Of a stretch of 64,000 nucleotides of DNA, positions 23,024 through 35,049 are shown piece after piece. The notes beneath the pieces were generated by a model that made no database searches, was not told the DNA's origin, and saw only the letters and a program-made list of their open reading frames with translations. This DNA is from Asparagopsis taxiformis (Eukaryota > Rhodophyta > Florideophyceae > Bonnemaisoniales > Bonnemaisoniaceae). Position 1 is the stretch's first letter. Each line of letters starts with the position of its first letter. A program made the position numbers and the translations under genes. The stretch spans positions 1 through 64,000 of the forward strand of contig JALQPE010002505.1 in assembly GCA_030407315.1 (NCBI GenBank), read 5' to 3'.

Positions 23024-23600
23024 TAGAATCTAGACGGCGATAAGAAGCATATAGTTGATAATATAGTGTGGCACCCTCTCGGTGGGTGGAGAGGATACTG
23101 AAGCACTGAGACTGCTCATTGACTATCGGTGGGTGGAGCGGATAAATGGAGACAAGGGCCGTACTCCATTCCAGAAGGTGACAAGGGCGTTGAATAAAAT
23201 TGCTTTGTAGACCTAGACTCCGAAAGGAAAAGGCAGGTGAGTTAAGGATGGAATGACAGGGAGCCACAAAGGCCAGTTTATTGGAGATGCTTCTTGGGTT
23301 TGCTGCCCACATAACCTTCTCCTCTCCTTGTTAAGAAAGTCAGTGTGTCTATCTGTGGTAAAAGTAGTCATCTCGGTATGAATTGTTCAGTTGGATCGAC
23401 CAATGACTCAAAGACAATTATCAAGACTGTTACATTCACAGAGTGATCCAAATATCATTGTTATCCATACAGTTAATATGCCGTTGACCAGTTACCACCC
23501 ACGGCATTTGAATTCGAATACCTCTTATTGATCCATTAGATTAATCTTGGGTAACACTACCTATGATATCCCATGATACAGCATTTGCAATTGTGCATTT
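23024..23600. other. spacer between the NB-ARC gene and a retroelement
   Basis: No gene. The right part may belong to the LTR of the downstream retroelement, since a TATA-like CATATAAACCC occurs at about 23620, but no second LTR copy is present to fix the borders. Confidence 0.4.
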
Positions 23601-23812
23601 AGCTACCCACGCACAATAGCATATAAACCCCCTTCTAGTAAATCATGTGTGTGGCATGCAACAGAGCACAGACTGCCACAGCATCACTTGCCGATCAATC
23701 TTCTGTTACTACCGGTTGCACGCCACCCTGCCAACCTGAAAACTCTTGTTACTGCACGTTTAACGTAGCAAAAGGATTCAAGGACTGTTTCAGCATCTCA
23801 CTTTTCATAGTT

Positions 23813-24688
23813 ATGGGCCCAGATACTGCTGATCTGCCCTCGCGTCCGCGTTTTTCATGGGATGCTAGGTGTGTACCCTGGACTGATGGTAAAGGAAACC
23901 AAGAAGAATATGCGAGAGCCGTCAAGATGTGGAGGACGTTCCACAATAAGCTTCCTGACGGACATGCTGCAAAGATACTACCGTCGCTACAAGGAATCAT
24001 GCTCCAGTCTCAGCTTTTTGGCCGTGCTAGAGACCTTTGCATGAAAATAAGCTCCGACATCATAGAAAGTGACGACGGACCTGATGCTATCGTGAATGAA
24101 ATTGACAAACGGGATGCACTTGCTGTAGTCAGTGAAGTATATAGTGACTTCCTCGAGCTGCTCAATACCAAAAGAGGTACAAGCGAGTCATTTCTGAACT
24201 TTGAGCGCAGGTTTGAAGCCAAAACAAGCAAATTTAATTCAAATGCTACTACTACCAAGCTACCGGAATCGCTTGTAGCCTTCATGCTGCTTGCTAATTC
24301 TGCAGTAGACAGCAACCAGCGCATCTCAGTACTTGCCTCCTCCGCTCCGAGAGACGCAAAGCTCACGCCAGCAAGCACCACTGACGACTTCCTCCAAGCC
24401 CTTTCCTATGAGTCCATTGCGTCTGTGATCAGACAATGTGACAAGCCAAAAGGACAAGTGTCCGATATGTCGATGCATGCTCATGCTACCAGTATGCCGA
24501 GACAGAAGAAAAAGCTCAGTCCTCGTGAGCTTGCTGATTTAAAATCGAGAAGCAGATGCCGCAAATGCAAGAAAATGGGACACTGGGCGAGTGATCACTC
24601 GAAAGAGCATGAAATTACCACAGAGAAACAAACTGCAGGACAACAAGCAGTTCATCTCCCCAGCGCAACACTAAGCGCTCCTCCCTAA
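23813..24688 (+). CDS. retrotransposon Gag-like protein with zinc knuckle
   Basis: The likely start is the ATG at 23813 (frame open from 23645), giving about 291 residues. The helical gag-type body has a C-terminal knuckle, RCRKCKKMGHWASDH, i.e. C-x2-C-x4-H with His in place of the final Cys. Nucleic-acid packaging is the usual role. A TATA-like box lies about 190 bases upstream. The frame ends at 24688 and pol continues in another frame, as in many retroelements, although the later breaks show decay. Confidence 0.65.
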   Translation: MGPDTADLPSRPRFSWDARCVPWTDGKGNQEEYARAVKMWRTFHNKLPDGHAAKILPSLQGIMLQSQLFGRARDLCMKISSDIIESDDGPDAIVNEIDKRDALAVVSEVYSDFLELLNTKRGTSESFLNFERRFEAKTSKFNSNATTTKLPESLVAFMLLANSAVDSNQRISVLASSAPRDAKLTPASTTDDFLQALSYESIASVIRQCDKPKGQVSDMSMHAHATSMPRQKKKLSPRELADLKSRSRCRKCKKMGHWASDHSKEHEITTEKQTAGQQAVHLPSATLSAPP

Positions 24689-24696
24689 CATTCAAT

Positions 24697-26579
24697 ATGG
24701 CTAGGCTCGCCACAGAAGATAACCCATTTCCGTTAGGATACGTTGGCCCGCTTGTGGACAATGCCGCTCCTTACAGTGGTATTGGGATCGAAGAATTTAG
24801 GCTCATTCAGCCGTTGATAGCCCCAAATTGGAATGGGAGCTTTGAACCGCTCCCTGATTCGATTTCCGATCGTCCATATTGGCAATATGGATCTGGGCAG
24901 CACAGCAGCGATCCGCGGAAAATTATTGGTTCAGTATGCCTTACAGTACGATCTAATGCTGGCCGTTTCTGTTGTGATCAGACACCTTGTCATTGATGGC
25001 TCATCACAATGGGTGATTGGCCGTAACATCGTTCGCAAGTGCAACTTGTTATATGATCAGCAAAATATATTACAGTTACCGGCTTACACTGATTCTGGAG
25101 AACGTGAGTTCATACCACTCATTGATGACGACATGCACTCATACATTGCATATGAAATGTTTGCACCGAATGAAATCAAGCTATCGGAGCAAGTGCACAA
25201 GTCAATGTACTGTGCAACAGCACAGATACCATTTGATCAAAACTCCGAGCTAAGCTTCCCGAAGCTAAAGAAAATAGTCGACACAGTTCATCGACACGTG
25301 TGCGGTCACGCATCCTTCAGTGATATCAAGACATTACTGGATCGGAATGGAATCTAGAATGCTGACACGGAAAATACCTATCTCACAAGATTGAAACGTG
25401 TCACAGTTGTCGTCACACTAGCAATCCTACAAGAGCTAGGAAAGTTTCTATCAGTACTATGTGCCGACAGTTCAATCAACTTGTGTACATTGATCATTTG
25501 TTTTTAGATACGTGTGCGTATTCCACGCCATGGACTCTGCCTCGCGATACTCTGTGGGATGTGTTGTGCCGAACACGTCTATGGAACAAGCCGTCACAGC
25601 CTTCGACGCTCATTGGTATCCCAGTTTTGGCCGCCCGAGAAAGTATTGTGTGACCCTGGATTCAAAGGAGCACATTTTTCTGACTACCTGAATAATTTGA
25701 ACTCTGAAATTGTCATCCTTCCCGCACGTCGGCACAATAAGAACACTATCGAGTCGAAACACCGTGTTCTAAGAGACATATTCTTGCGCCTCAAGTCCGA
25801 CAACCCTGATTTCCACACCGCACTGCTCGTTCAACAAACATTTCGCATTTCAAACTCCTTATATGGCAATAATCTACTCAGTGCTCAAGAGCTAGCCAAA
25901 GGTTATACTGTACCTGTGACCCCAGGAGCGATGGCCATCTCGATCCCGAAAGAACTAGTCGAAGCGCAGCAAAAATTGCAGGCGAAACGAAAATTAACGT
26001 TAATATTGAAGTCTAAATCCATAATGGAAACACCTGTGCATGCTGGTGATATGGTTGAAGTGTTCGTCAAACACAGCAATGAGAAGAGGGGCAAATGGTC
26101 AAGTCCCAAAACAGTGCTTAGTTACGATCACAACACTCGTACTGTGGTACTACCAGGCAGAAATGGAAGAACAATCCAAGCTGCAATTGAGGATATAAGG
26201 CCATCCTTATCCGATAATACATTGGCTGTTGCCATACAAGATCTTATGGACGATCTCGACGATGAGATAGACAATGAGATTGAAACTGTGACAAATGATA
26301 CTGGAACATATCCATCCAAAAGAAAACATGATGCCAACTTTGATTTGAGCGAAGGACAAGCAAACACTCAAGTTGAACCAATAGAAAACACCAACTCAGA
26401 AATGCAAGGAAAATTAATTGCCGTTGGAGACAAGCTGTCAGTATATTGGCCCGATGACAAACAGTACTACTCTGGAACTGTTTCCCGATACTTCTCTCGC
26501 AGTGGAAAGCACAAAATACTTTATGACGATGGCCAATCTGAAAACACTGGATATGACAAAAGAAATATGGAAACACGAT
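24697..26579 (+). pseudogene. retrotransposon protease-integrase region, frame-broken, no RT
   Basis: In order: a protease-like start with LVDNAAPYSGIG (24697-24996); a frameshift near 24960; WVIGRNIVRKC; the integrase zinc-binding segment (HRHVCGHASFSDIKTLLDRNG, with a CHSC-like pair further on); and an integrase core with acidic residues in DHLFLDTC, CDPGFKGAHFSDYL and RRHNKNTIESKHR, consistent with the DDE triad. A C-terminal segment (SVYWPDDKQYYSGTVSRYF, ILYDDGQSE) resembles a Tudor-knot fold. At least two further frame breaks occur (24960 and 25357-25514). Sequence continues in another frame to about 26810, where the reverse transcriptase should begin, and then stops at a tandem repeat. 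It is a dead, 3'-truncated copy of copia-like type. Confidence 0.65.
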
Positions 26580-26813
26580 GATTCTATTGGAGAGACGAAT
26601 GGACTATCAGCCAATGAGATACAAGTTGTACCCGGAAAAGAGCTAACGAGCCATGAAAAGGATGCTACTGATCAATATCATGACCGATTCAAGAGCAAAG
26701 AGTTTTTACTCACCGAAGCCCAAGATCTGCCCTCATTCGTCACCCAAAATGCTTACGAAAGAGAGCAGTCCTCTTTCATGAAAACAATGCAAGAGGTACA
26801 CGTTTCCAAGATT

Positions 26814-27375
26814 CGTCTGTGTTTTCGGAAGTGGACGCGGACGTCCAGTCTCTCTAGTACGGGTCCTAGTCGGCCCCGAGATTTACTAGAACAAATGAAC
26901 GTCCGCGTCCAAAAAAAATAAAAATTTTTGGATGCGGACGTCCACTTTCTCTAGTACATATGGCGGAATACTAGGGCCCGACATCCACTTTCTCTAGTAC
27001 ATATGGCGGAATACTAGGACCCGACATCCACTTTCTCTAGTACGTTTGGCGGAATACTAGGACCCGACATCCACTTTCTCTAGTACATATGGCGGAATAC
27101 TAGGACCCGACATCCACTTTCTCTAGTACATATGGCGGAATACTAGGACCCGACATCCACTTTCTCTAGTACATATGGCGGAATACTAGGACCCGACATC
27201 CACTTTCTCTAGTACGTTTGGCGGAATACTAGGACCCGACATCCACTTTCTCTAGTACATATGGCGGAATACTAGGACCCGACATCCACTTTCTCTAGTA
27301 CATATGGGGAATACTAGGACCCGACATCCACTTTCTCTAGTACATATGGCGGAATACTAGGACCCGACATCCAGT
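26814..27375. repeat. 44-bp tandem repeat, ten copies, with GGACGTCC-bearing edge
   Basis: The unit CTTTCTCTAGTACATATGG plus CGGAATACTAGGACCCGACATCCA runs from about 26945 to 27375. Ten copies of CTTTCTCTAGTAC can be counted, with two variants (ACGTTTGG in place of ACATATGG) at about 27029 and 27203 and one copy with a short deletion near 27306. The left edge (26814-26940) holds inverted GGACGCGGACGTCC / GGACGTCCGCGTCC-type motifs and shares a 47-base stretch with 50008-50054 on the opposite strand. No spacers, so not a CRISPR array. Confidence 0.85.
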
Positions 27376-27498
27376 ATACAATATATCAGCGAAAACCGGG
27401 AGGGAAGAAATTACAGCGGATGGTAAATTCAGGGCCCATATCGGACCGTATTTTATTCTCTCATTTACGAAACTGCTCGTATACAAATACGTCTCTCT

Positions 27499-27612
27499 AG
27501 AATAGGGAATACATATCTGGTCAGAATAGGAAATAAATACCCGGTTAGAATATGAAATAAATACCCGGTTAGAATAGGAAATACGTATCCAGCCAGAATA
27601 CAAATACCTGTC
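27499..27612. repeat. 24-bp tandem repeat, about 4.5 copies
   Basis: The unit AGAATAGGAAATAAATACCC plus GGTT repeats with small changes. A minus-strand frame through it gives a repeated ISYSNRVF peptide, most likely a by-product. Confidence 0.75.
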
Positions 27613-27899
27613 AGCATATCGTCGATCACCCATCTCCCTCACTATCGCGTTCTCCCTACCATCCGAACGCCATGCACCACCATCCGCACATACTGCAAGA
27701 ACCCTCACGACCTAGATTACAAAAAATACGCTCCTTCCCAATACCATCCCCGCTTTCCTCGACACCCACCCCAGCCCATTAAATCATCAAGACATCAAAC
27801 ACGAACATGGTCAGCAAAATCTTACACCACTTGAAACGCACTCTCACTTCTATCGTATGCCCCAAAATATACACATACCAGAACACCTCACAGCTTCAT

Positions 27900-28995
27900 T
27901 CCCCATCTTCCTACATCCCTTCTTCACTCTCCTTCAGTCCTGCCGTTCCTGCTTCACCACTCCTGCATCACATACACAACATCAGAATCAACCACAACAG
28001 TCAGACTCAAAAGCAACGCTTACCACGACAGATATCCTAGAAACTCCCTTACTTACCTCTCCGAGAGGATGACTGAATCATCCATCCTACACAAATACAA
28101 ACCATGATCCAAAAACCTTGCAATGAATAATCAAAGTCAGCAGTCCATATCTTCGCAAAACAAGTCTTGGTGCTCAGTAAAACTTACCTTCTGTCATCAA
28201 CATTCCTGCATCATCTACACAACATCGGAATCAACCACAACAGTCAGACTCAAAACCAACCTTCCATCACAGCATACTTTCAAAACTCGCACACTTACCT
28301 TCGCTCCACACAATACACACCATGACTCAATAGGCTTCCAATGAAAAATATCGCATCAACGGAAATAGAGACTCAAAACCAACCTTCCCTCGCTGCTTAC
28401 TTTCAAAACTCGCACACTTACTTTACCTGTTCCATCCTGCACACAATAAAAACCATAAATCACGTAATCGTGTAGCCAAGAAAAGTAGTCAGCATTCCGC
28501 ATCTTCGCACAACCGGTCTGGGCGCCCAATGTGACTTACCTTCCGTCATCACTATTCCTCCATCACCTACGCAACATCGGATTCAATCGCAACAGTCAGA
28601 TTGAAAACCAACGTTTCCCTCGCTACATACCCTGAGAACTCGCAAATGTACCTCTCATCCATCCTACACACAATACAAACCATGATCCAAAAACCTTGCA
28701 ATTAACAATAATCATAGTCAGCAGTCCATATCTTCGCAAAGCACATCTTGGCACTCAATGAAACTTACCTTCCGTCATCAACATTCCTGCATCATCTACA
28801 CAACATCGGAATCAACCACAACAGTCAGACTCAAAATCAACCTTCCCTCACAGCATACTTTCAAAACTTCACGTACCTCTCTTCCATCCTCCGCTCAATA
28901 CACACCATCAGTCAACAGGCTTCCCATGAAAAATATCGCATCAACGGAAATAGTCAGACTCAAAACCCACGCTTCCCTCAACGCATACCCTCGAG
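27900..28995. repeat. irregular C/A-rich tandem duplication
   Basis: Segments built around CATTCCTGCATCATCTACAC and AACCACAACAGTCAGACTCA recur at about 27950, 28195, 28560 and 28775, with partial copies near 28360 and 28935. They are followed by CTTTCAAAACTCGCACACTT. Spacing varies from about 200 to 360 bases. Stop-free runs are short, so this is repeat, not gene. Confidence 0.65.
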
Positions 28996-29014
28996 GGTAG
29001 AGGATGGAACGAAG

Positions 29015-29052
29015 GTACGTGCGCGAATCTTGATCAAGATTCGCGCACGTAC
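29015..29052. repeat. 38-bp perfect spacerless palindrome
   Basis: The arms begin GTACGTGCGCGAATC and meet at TGATCA with no loop or mismatch. It lies at the right end of the C/A-rich repeat and about 600 bases before the transposase gene, so it could mark an element boundary. I found no matching copy on the other side. Confidence 0.95.
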
Positions 29053-29648
29053 AAAGCAAAGTCGGTCAAAGAAGATCAGTCGGTGATGAGGGCGGAGTGG
29101 AGCCTGCGGCGTCGACCGGACAGCTTTCTGCGTCCGCTTAAGTCTTGCTGTGCATACTCGAAATCATCGCCGGCAGTGAGATTGAGTATGGCCCAAGCCA
29201 TGGTCTCTGATTCCCCGAACAAAGAGATCCGGATCGAGAACAACGAATATAAACATATAATCATATATATGAGAATCCATTTGCTTTCCTTACATGATCT
29301 GTGGCATATCCGCTGTAAAGCACATTCAGATTCCACGAAGTTTGGAAATAAAAAAGTTTATTATTACAAATGAATTAATTGAAAATTCATCTCCCAGGGC
29401 AGTCGTTCGTCCTTCCATGCACACGTTGCCAGCACGCAATGTGATGTAACAGTTGGAAATGATTGAACTCTCGGTTAAATTCCACCGTTGGGATGTCAGC
29501 TGGAGTGAGCACAAAACTACTACCCAAAAACTACGAACACGTTACATTCCAAGTCTCGAAAGCACCACAAAAATAAAATTGGTCGCATCTGGACGGCACA
29601 GTCTCCCCTGTTCAGCTCGCAATCCTCCCTTTTGCGTCAAAACTCGAC
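29053..29648. other. upstream region of the transposase gene
   Basis: No gene is convincing here; short frames overlap on both strands. It probably holds the transposase promoter and possibly the element's left end. Comparison by eye with 35050-35280 gave no clear terminal inverted repeat. Confidence 0.4.
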
Positions 29649-32600
29649 ATGGAATGCAAGTATGAAGGGTGCTTCTACTACTGCGTAGATGCTTATGCGC
29701 TCGCGCTGCATGAGCGAACGTGTCGCTACCGTTTCAACCCCTCTCCCCAACATTTCAACAACGCTCGTGTCCCTGCCGTCACCCATGAGCCTGCTCGAAA
29801 CGGCGACCATGATTCCCCGCAACCCAGCTCCCCAGACCCAGAATCTGGTCGTGCTTCCTCCAGCGACTCACCCTGTGACGCTTCACTGCCACCAACCTCA
29901 ACCCCCTCCCGCGCAGACCTCCTCGTGCAATCCCTCGCCGCCAGTCTCACAACCCTCGAGTACAAGGCCGGCGCTGGCCGCGTGAGCGAAGTCATCACCA
30001 TCCTACAAGACCCCGCATTCTCCCTAGAAAAGTTCAACAGCGCCGTTCGCACCGTAGAAGAATGTCGCCACGTTACCGCTTCCATGGTCGAAACACATTT
30101 CCGCACCGAAGGTTACAAGAGCCACATCATTCCAGACAAAACTGGTAAGTACTCGGCACAGCTGTACCTCCGCGACCCAGTCGACATGCTCCGCAGGCAG
30201 TTAGCACTGGCTAACGACCAAAATACTCTCTTCCACCCCTCCCCACAGACCGCCCCAGACGGCACCGCAATATTTTCTCATCCCCTACACACAGAATTCG
30301 CGAAAACGCTGCACCAGGTTACTAGACAGCGCGTGCAGCTCTCGGAAGATCCACAGGTCGTATGGGCAGAGGAAAATGATCCCACCGCTTCCTCCTTTGC
30401 CGGCCTCCTCCAAGTGTACTCCGACAAGAGCAGCACAAGCCTCAAGAGCTCCGCAATCGTCGCATACCCCATACACGTCACACTGCTCAACTTCTCCGCC
30501 CCCCTCCGTCGCCACTGCATCCGTACCGGCCTCACCATCGTCGGGTATCTTCCGTACATTGTTAACCCTTCGTCCAACGCCTTGTTCGGTGATGAAATGC
30601 CGACAACCTCTAGTTCTGCTAGTCGCGCTCGCAAAATTGATATTCTTCATAAAGCACTCGAAAAAGTGTTTTCGTCCCTATCCACCGCGTTCTCTTCCGG
30701 GTTCCCCTGCACAGACTCCACTGCAACTGCCCGCCAATGCTTTCCCATCCTAGCCAATTATTGCTGCGACTTTCCAGAGGCCAAAGAGCTCTCATGCACT
30801 CGCAACAGCACTACCACCACACATCCCTGCCACCGCTGCTACATCCCCGCCACTCAACTTGAATCCAGCGCGCCACACCAGCCCCGCTCCCTCGATGATA
30901 CACGCTCTGCACGCCAAGAGAGCGCTCAGGAGCATACAACTGCTCCGCTCGAAGCTCTCTCCCTCCTCGAACAACACTCTGTCCTCGAATCGACCGCTCT
31001 TTTACCCACCAACAGTCCCCTAGACCCCTACAACATTTTCTCCTTCGAGCCTCTGCACAATCTCCACCTCGGCATCTCAAAGCTCATCAAACAGTGCATT
31101 GTCCACCGCCTCAGCTCCCCAGACCTCACCACCACTGCCTCCCATTCCGGGACACCTCGCACCTTCAAGAAGGTGAAAAAATCCATCCTCGCCGGCTCAA
31201 ACAGCATTCTGTCCGCTATCGAACGCGACTACTACATCACCGGTCTTCATGTCGACTTCTCCAAGGGTGAGAAGGGCACCAATTTGAACGGCCTCTTCAC
31301 GGAGGACGGCATACGCGGCATGCTCGCAGCCAAAGACTATCACCATGTCGACATGGTGTTCCCTTTCATCGCAGCATTCATTGACACATGCTGTGACGAA
31401 GTAGATACAGCCCCCCTCACTTCCATCTGCACGCAATACTCTGACCTCGTCGCATGGGTCATGAAACGCGGTCGCATCAAGCACTGGACTGCCGCCGAAC
31501 TAGAAAGCCTCCAGAACTCCATTTCCTATTTCAAACAATCAATGCTCTCCACCCTCGGCCCATTCCACACCACAGGTCTCAAAACTTTCAAGTTCCATCT
31601 TCTAGACCATCTTCCCGGTGACTTGCAGAGATATGGCGCCCTGGAACACATTGATGCAGGCCCCTACGAACACTCGCATCTTCTGTTCAAACAGAGTTAT
31701 AGGAAAACCTCTCGAAGGCGCTCCACAGCCATGGAAGAGACTATTCGCCACATGGAATTCTCCTTGGCCACTCCAACTGGTCATACCCCATCGAACACAT
31801 TGGGAAACGCACGCATGATATCGCCCACAGACGGTGCAGTACTCGTTCGCGACGGATTCACCGTTGCACTGCACGACTTTGCCTCCCTGCTGCCCGATGC
31901 AACCCTCCTCGTTGCAGATATCGACGGACAGCCCGATCCTGCCACTCTTTTGCCGCTGCACAACTCCTCGTTCCCGTCTGGCACCATAACGCTATTCCAG
32001 CAACTCGGTGACACAGCTGCACAAGCGTTCCTCACCCTCGCTAGACTGCGCGCCACGGCAGAAGGCCCTCCAATACATGACATGGACATTTCCGTCACCG
32101 TGGTAAAGTCCGCCTACGTCATGGGAGGGTACGTCCCAGATGCCGACGACTTTGACCCGCACAGTGGCATGCTTCGCCCCACAAACGTGTCGAGGCACAA
32201 GCAGCAGCGCGTCTTTGCAACTTCATCGTTCGGCCCCGCAAAGAGATCGCAGTACTCCTTTGTCGTCATCTCCGGAACTGCCGATGACTACAGAACCATA
32301 TGGGTAGGGCGCGTCCTGGCACTGGTACGCCTGCAGTCTCCAAACCTGTTTCAACCTGTAGAACTCGCTTTCGTTCAGTATATGACCTGCTTTGCCCCAA
32401 AAACCGCTGTGGAAAAATCACTTGGGTGCATTTGTTTAAAGTGGTCCACATGGGACCCGGACAACGGATCCGTTGACAGCAATGACACTGCATCCCACAG
32501 TGCAGGTGGTCCTTGGTTTGACCTCATTCCTGCATCTACTATATCTGGCACCGTGCACATCGTACGAAGTAACTTTCCAGTCAAGCCATTTACGAAACAA

Positions 32601-32687
32601 ATGCACTGGTCGGACCACCGTTTCTATCTCAACCGCTTCTACACCAACACTGATTACCAATTCACAGATGATAATGAAGAAGAATAA
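29649..32687 (+). CDS. Plavaka/CACTA-like transposase, 1,012 aa
   Basis: The ATG at 29649 (GACATGGAA) opens an uninterrupted frame. An N-terminal C2H2-like finger (CKYEGCFYYCVDAYALALHERTC is split as C-x4-C...H-x4-C) is typical of this group. The segment VYSDKSSTSLKSSAIVAYP followed by LLNFSAPLRRHC and VGYLPY fits the conserved DKT...YP...N...GYLP region. FEPLHNLHLGI near residue 464 matches the DxxHxxxLG motif, and EHIDAGPYEHSHLLFKQSYR near 662 matches the late E-H-K region. The transposase would cut and rejoin element ends. It is full length with no frame breaks, so the copy may be active or recently active. A convergent gene ends 77 bases downstream. Confidence 0.8.
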   Translation: MECKYEGCFYYCVDAYALALHERTCRYRFNPSPQHFNNARVPAVTHEPARNGDHDSPQPSSPDPESGRASSSDSPCDASLPPTSTPSRADLLVQSLAASLTTLEYKAGAGRVSEVITILQDPAFSLEKFNSAVRTVEECRHVTASMVETHFRTEGYKSHIIPDKTGKYSAQLYLRDPVDMLRRQLALANDQNTLFHPSPQTAPDGTAIFSHPLHTEFAKTLHQVTRQRVQLSEDPQVVWAEENDPTASSFAGLLQVYSDKSSTSLKSSAIVAYPIHVTLLNFSAPLRRHCIRTGLTIVGYLPYIVNPSSNALFGDEMPTTSSSASRARKIDILHKALEKVFSSLSTAFSSGFPCTDSTATARQCFPILANYCCDFPEAKELSCTRNSTTTTHPCHRCYIPATQLESSAPHQPRSLDDTRSARQESAQEHTTAPLEALSLLEQHSVLESTALLPTNSPLDPYNIFSFEPLHNLHLGISKLIKQCIVHRLSSPDLTTTASHSGTPRTFKKVKKSILAGSNSILSAIERDYYITGLHVDFSKGEKGTNLNGLFTEDGIRGMLAAKDYHHVDMVFPFIAAFIDTCCDEVDTAPLTSICTQYSDLVAWVMKRGRIKHWTAAELESLQNSISYFKQSMLSTLGPFHTTGLKTFKFHLLDHLPGDLQRYGALEHIDAGPYEHSHLLFKQSYRKTSRRRSTAMEETIRHMEFSLATPTGHTPSNTLGNARMISPTDGAVLVRDGFTVALHDFASLLPDATLLVADIDGQPDPATLLPLHNSSFPSGTITLFQQLGDTAAQAFLTLARLRATAEGPPIHDMDISVTVVKSAYVMGGYVPDADDFDPHSGMLRPTNVSRHKQQRVFATSSFGPAKRSQYSFVVISGTADDYRTIWVGRVLALVRLQSPNLFQPVELAFVQYMTCFAPKTAVEKSLGCICLKWSTWDPDNGSVDSNDTASHSAGGPWFDLIPASTISGTVHIVRSNFPVKPFTKQMHWSDHRFYLNRFYTNTDYQFTDDNEEE

Positions 32688-32764
32688 ATCTAAATCGCAG
32701 CACTCTATTGATAATGTACTACATGATAAACCTTCTAGTCAACGTCACATTTACTGCACTAATT

Positions 32765-35049
32765 TCAACCATCCTCCATTACGCCAAAACCGTTATCAGC
32801 AGTGGCTGCATGGCGCCGCTCCATGCCCCCATACTGTGGGGCATTGATTTCGACATTCAGGTTTGCAGTCAGGTGTCCAGCATATGGGTCAACGACGAAA
32901 AGTTCTGCGCCAATTAGTCCTTGCGCAATCACACAATCCATTACAGCACCGAGGTTTGACGTAATATGCGATTGAATCCAATCCTCGGACACTAGAACAA
33001 GTGATGAGCAGCGGTTTACATCATCAACGACATGAACAATTCCAGACCCCTCTCCGCTTTGCCACACTTCAACAGCCTCTCTCGTCACAGTACGGCTTGC
33101 AAACACATGCCGTGACTGTGCACTAGTCCGCTGTTCGCTCTCGACAACGTCCGTTTCTTCCCTTGCTTGCGAGCCTTGGAGACAAGACATGCAGTACACC
33201 ACCATACCAACTAATTGCTGAAAAGCTACCCCCACATATTGACTGTACCGCCTTGTAAACTCCTTCTGCCGTGCACCTCCTTTCCCCTTCGGTTCATCCA
33301 AACACTCCACAGTAGTCACTAGCCAAGCATCCAGGCGCGCCAGCGTTAGTATGCTCGTCTCTATGTCCATTACTTGTTCTGGTCGTATCGAATAACCCCT
33401 GAAGATGTCCAGCACATTCACAGCTACTCGGTTGTTAAACCATGCATCACCATTCACTTCCATTTCGAAGCTGTCAGGAACCAAGCCTTTGCTGTATCGC
33501 AGCTCTGAGAACGGTGCCGTTCGCCACCTCCCCATATCCAAATCACCGTTACTTTCCCGTTTCAAAAGCTTCTCAGACGCTTCGCGCTTTTGTTCCTCTC
33601 GCTCGTCCATCTCAGCTCGCGTCGTCAGCATCGTGCATCTAGACATTAATTTCGTGTACCCCAGCGAACCGAACAATCTGTCCCTCGCATTACGCTTCCG
33701 TGCACTCATCACGTCGGACAGTTTCTGCGTCACCTTCACTTTCAATTCCTTGCTCCCCGCCACAGCCTCTTGACAGCACACACGCTGCTCCTCATCGGAA
33801 AACACATCACACCACGGACTTTGACGCAGTACGTGTCGCACCAAGTCATTCAGCAGATCACTCTCGTCCCTGTACGAAGGTGTATACCACTGCAGATTCT
33901 TGATGATATAGCCCGGAGGGGTAGCAATATATCCTACACCGTTTTCGCTCCAAAGTGCCCCTTCTACCGGCTCTACCTCGATGGTACGTCCAGTCCAACG
34001 TCTCTGCGTTTGTTCCGCTATAGGGTCCAGCTCCATAGTCTCGTTCTTGCACCACTTTGTCAGGTTTTCCTCAACCGCCCTAAGAACTCCAAGGTATTTC
34101 ACAGGAATGGCTTTCTGTATTTTCGACTTACCGCCACCGTGATCACTGATTCTACCTGTTCTCGCAATTGCAGTAAGGCTGGCATTTTCCGCCTGCAGAG
34201 TCTTCACCTTAGCCTCCAACGCAACAATCTCCGTGGTGAGCGCCTTGTTTGCTATGTCCTGGCTAAACACTTTTTTTTCCAGCTCCGCGATCTTCTTCTT
34301 CTGCGCATTGATGCGACTCGCCATTAAATCGATGGATTCCGGCGGATGCAACCTCTCTGCCCTCACCGTCCCCCCATCTCCCACGCTATCGGGAATATGA
34401 TGTCCTCCATCGCCAATAGCCTGACGTCGCGGGGGCGTTACGCGCATATTTGGCACCAATGACACTCTGTTGTGACGAGGCCCGCACTCCGGCTGCTCTC
34501 TCCCCTCAGTACCACCTGACCGCCGATGATAGTTGGCATCCTGTGAACGTTGCTCAGAAACAACATCCCTTGCCGCTATCCTCGGGTCCCTGACTGCATT
34601 ACCTGCTGGGGCTGATGTACTCGGCATAGTTGGCGCAGTGGGGGTCACAGCCTCCAGTGTGTCGGAACCCCCGGCTGGGACTCCGTCTGCAGCACCTCCG
34701 CATCTGCCAACCCGGGAGGAACTACCTTTGCCATAGCACTCTGCCGCAATTCCAACATGTTTTGAGCCACTATCATGTCATCATCATGATGTTCACTGTC
34801 CCTGCGAGCACGCTTGCCTCGGTCAAGCCCCATCTCTCTCCGCGCCGTTCCTCCTTCCTCACTTTCTCGCTGCGGATCCCCAGTTCTGCGCCGGTCCGTC
34901 TTGCGACTACCGGACCGCGGTTCAATGCTGCCGGTAGGCCCAGACCGCTTCTTCGCACGGGATTGTCGGGCACTCGATACAGCAGCTGCTGACCGGGTTT
35001 TCTGGAGGCCCGGAGGCTTTGGAGCTTTCTTCGCAATACGCGGCGGCAT
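32765..35049 (-). CDS. coiled-coil accessory protein convergent with the transposase
   Basis: The minus-strand ATG at 35049 opens a basic N-terminus (KKAPKPPGLQKTRSA). That frame ends at 34645, while the main frame, open from about 34790, runs to 32765. The main frame's first possible start is only a GTG at 34648, so the two are probably one protein of about 740 residues joined by a one-base frame change near a run of five G, or by a small intron. A coiled coil (KKKIAELEKKVF ... LEAKVKTLQAEN) lies after a Pro/Arg-rich region. The rest is unknown. A convergent second gene of this kind is common in CACTA-type elements, where it can bind subterminal repeats; this role is inference. Confidence 0.6.

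Noticed and set aside
26945..27375. Regular 44-bp repeats suggestive of a CRISPR array
   Set aside because: The units abut without unique spacers, the genome is eukaryotic, and no cas genes are present. It is a plain tandem repeat.
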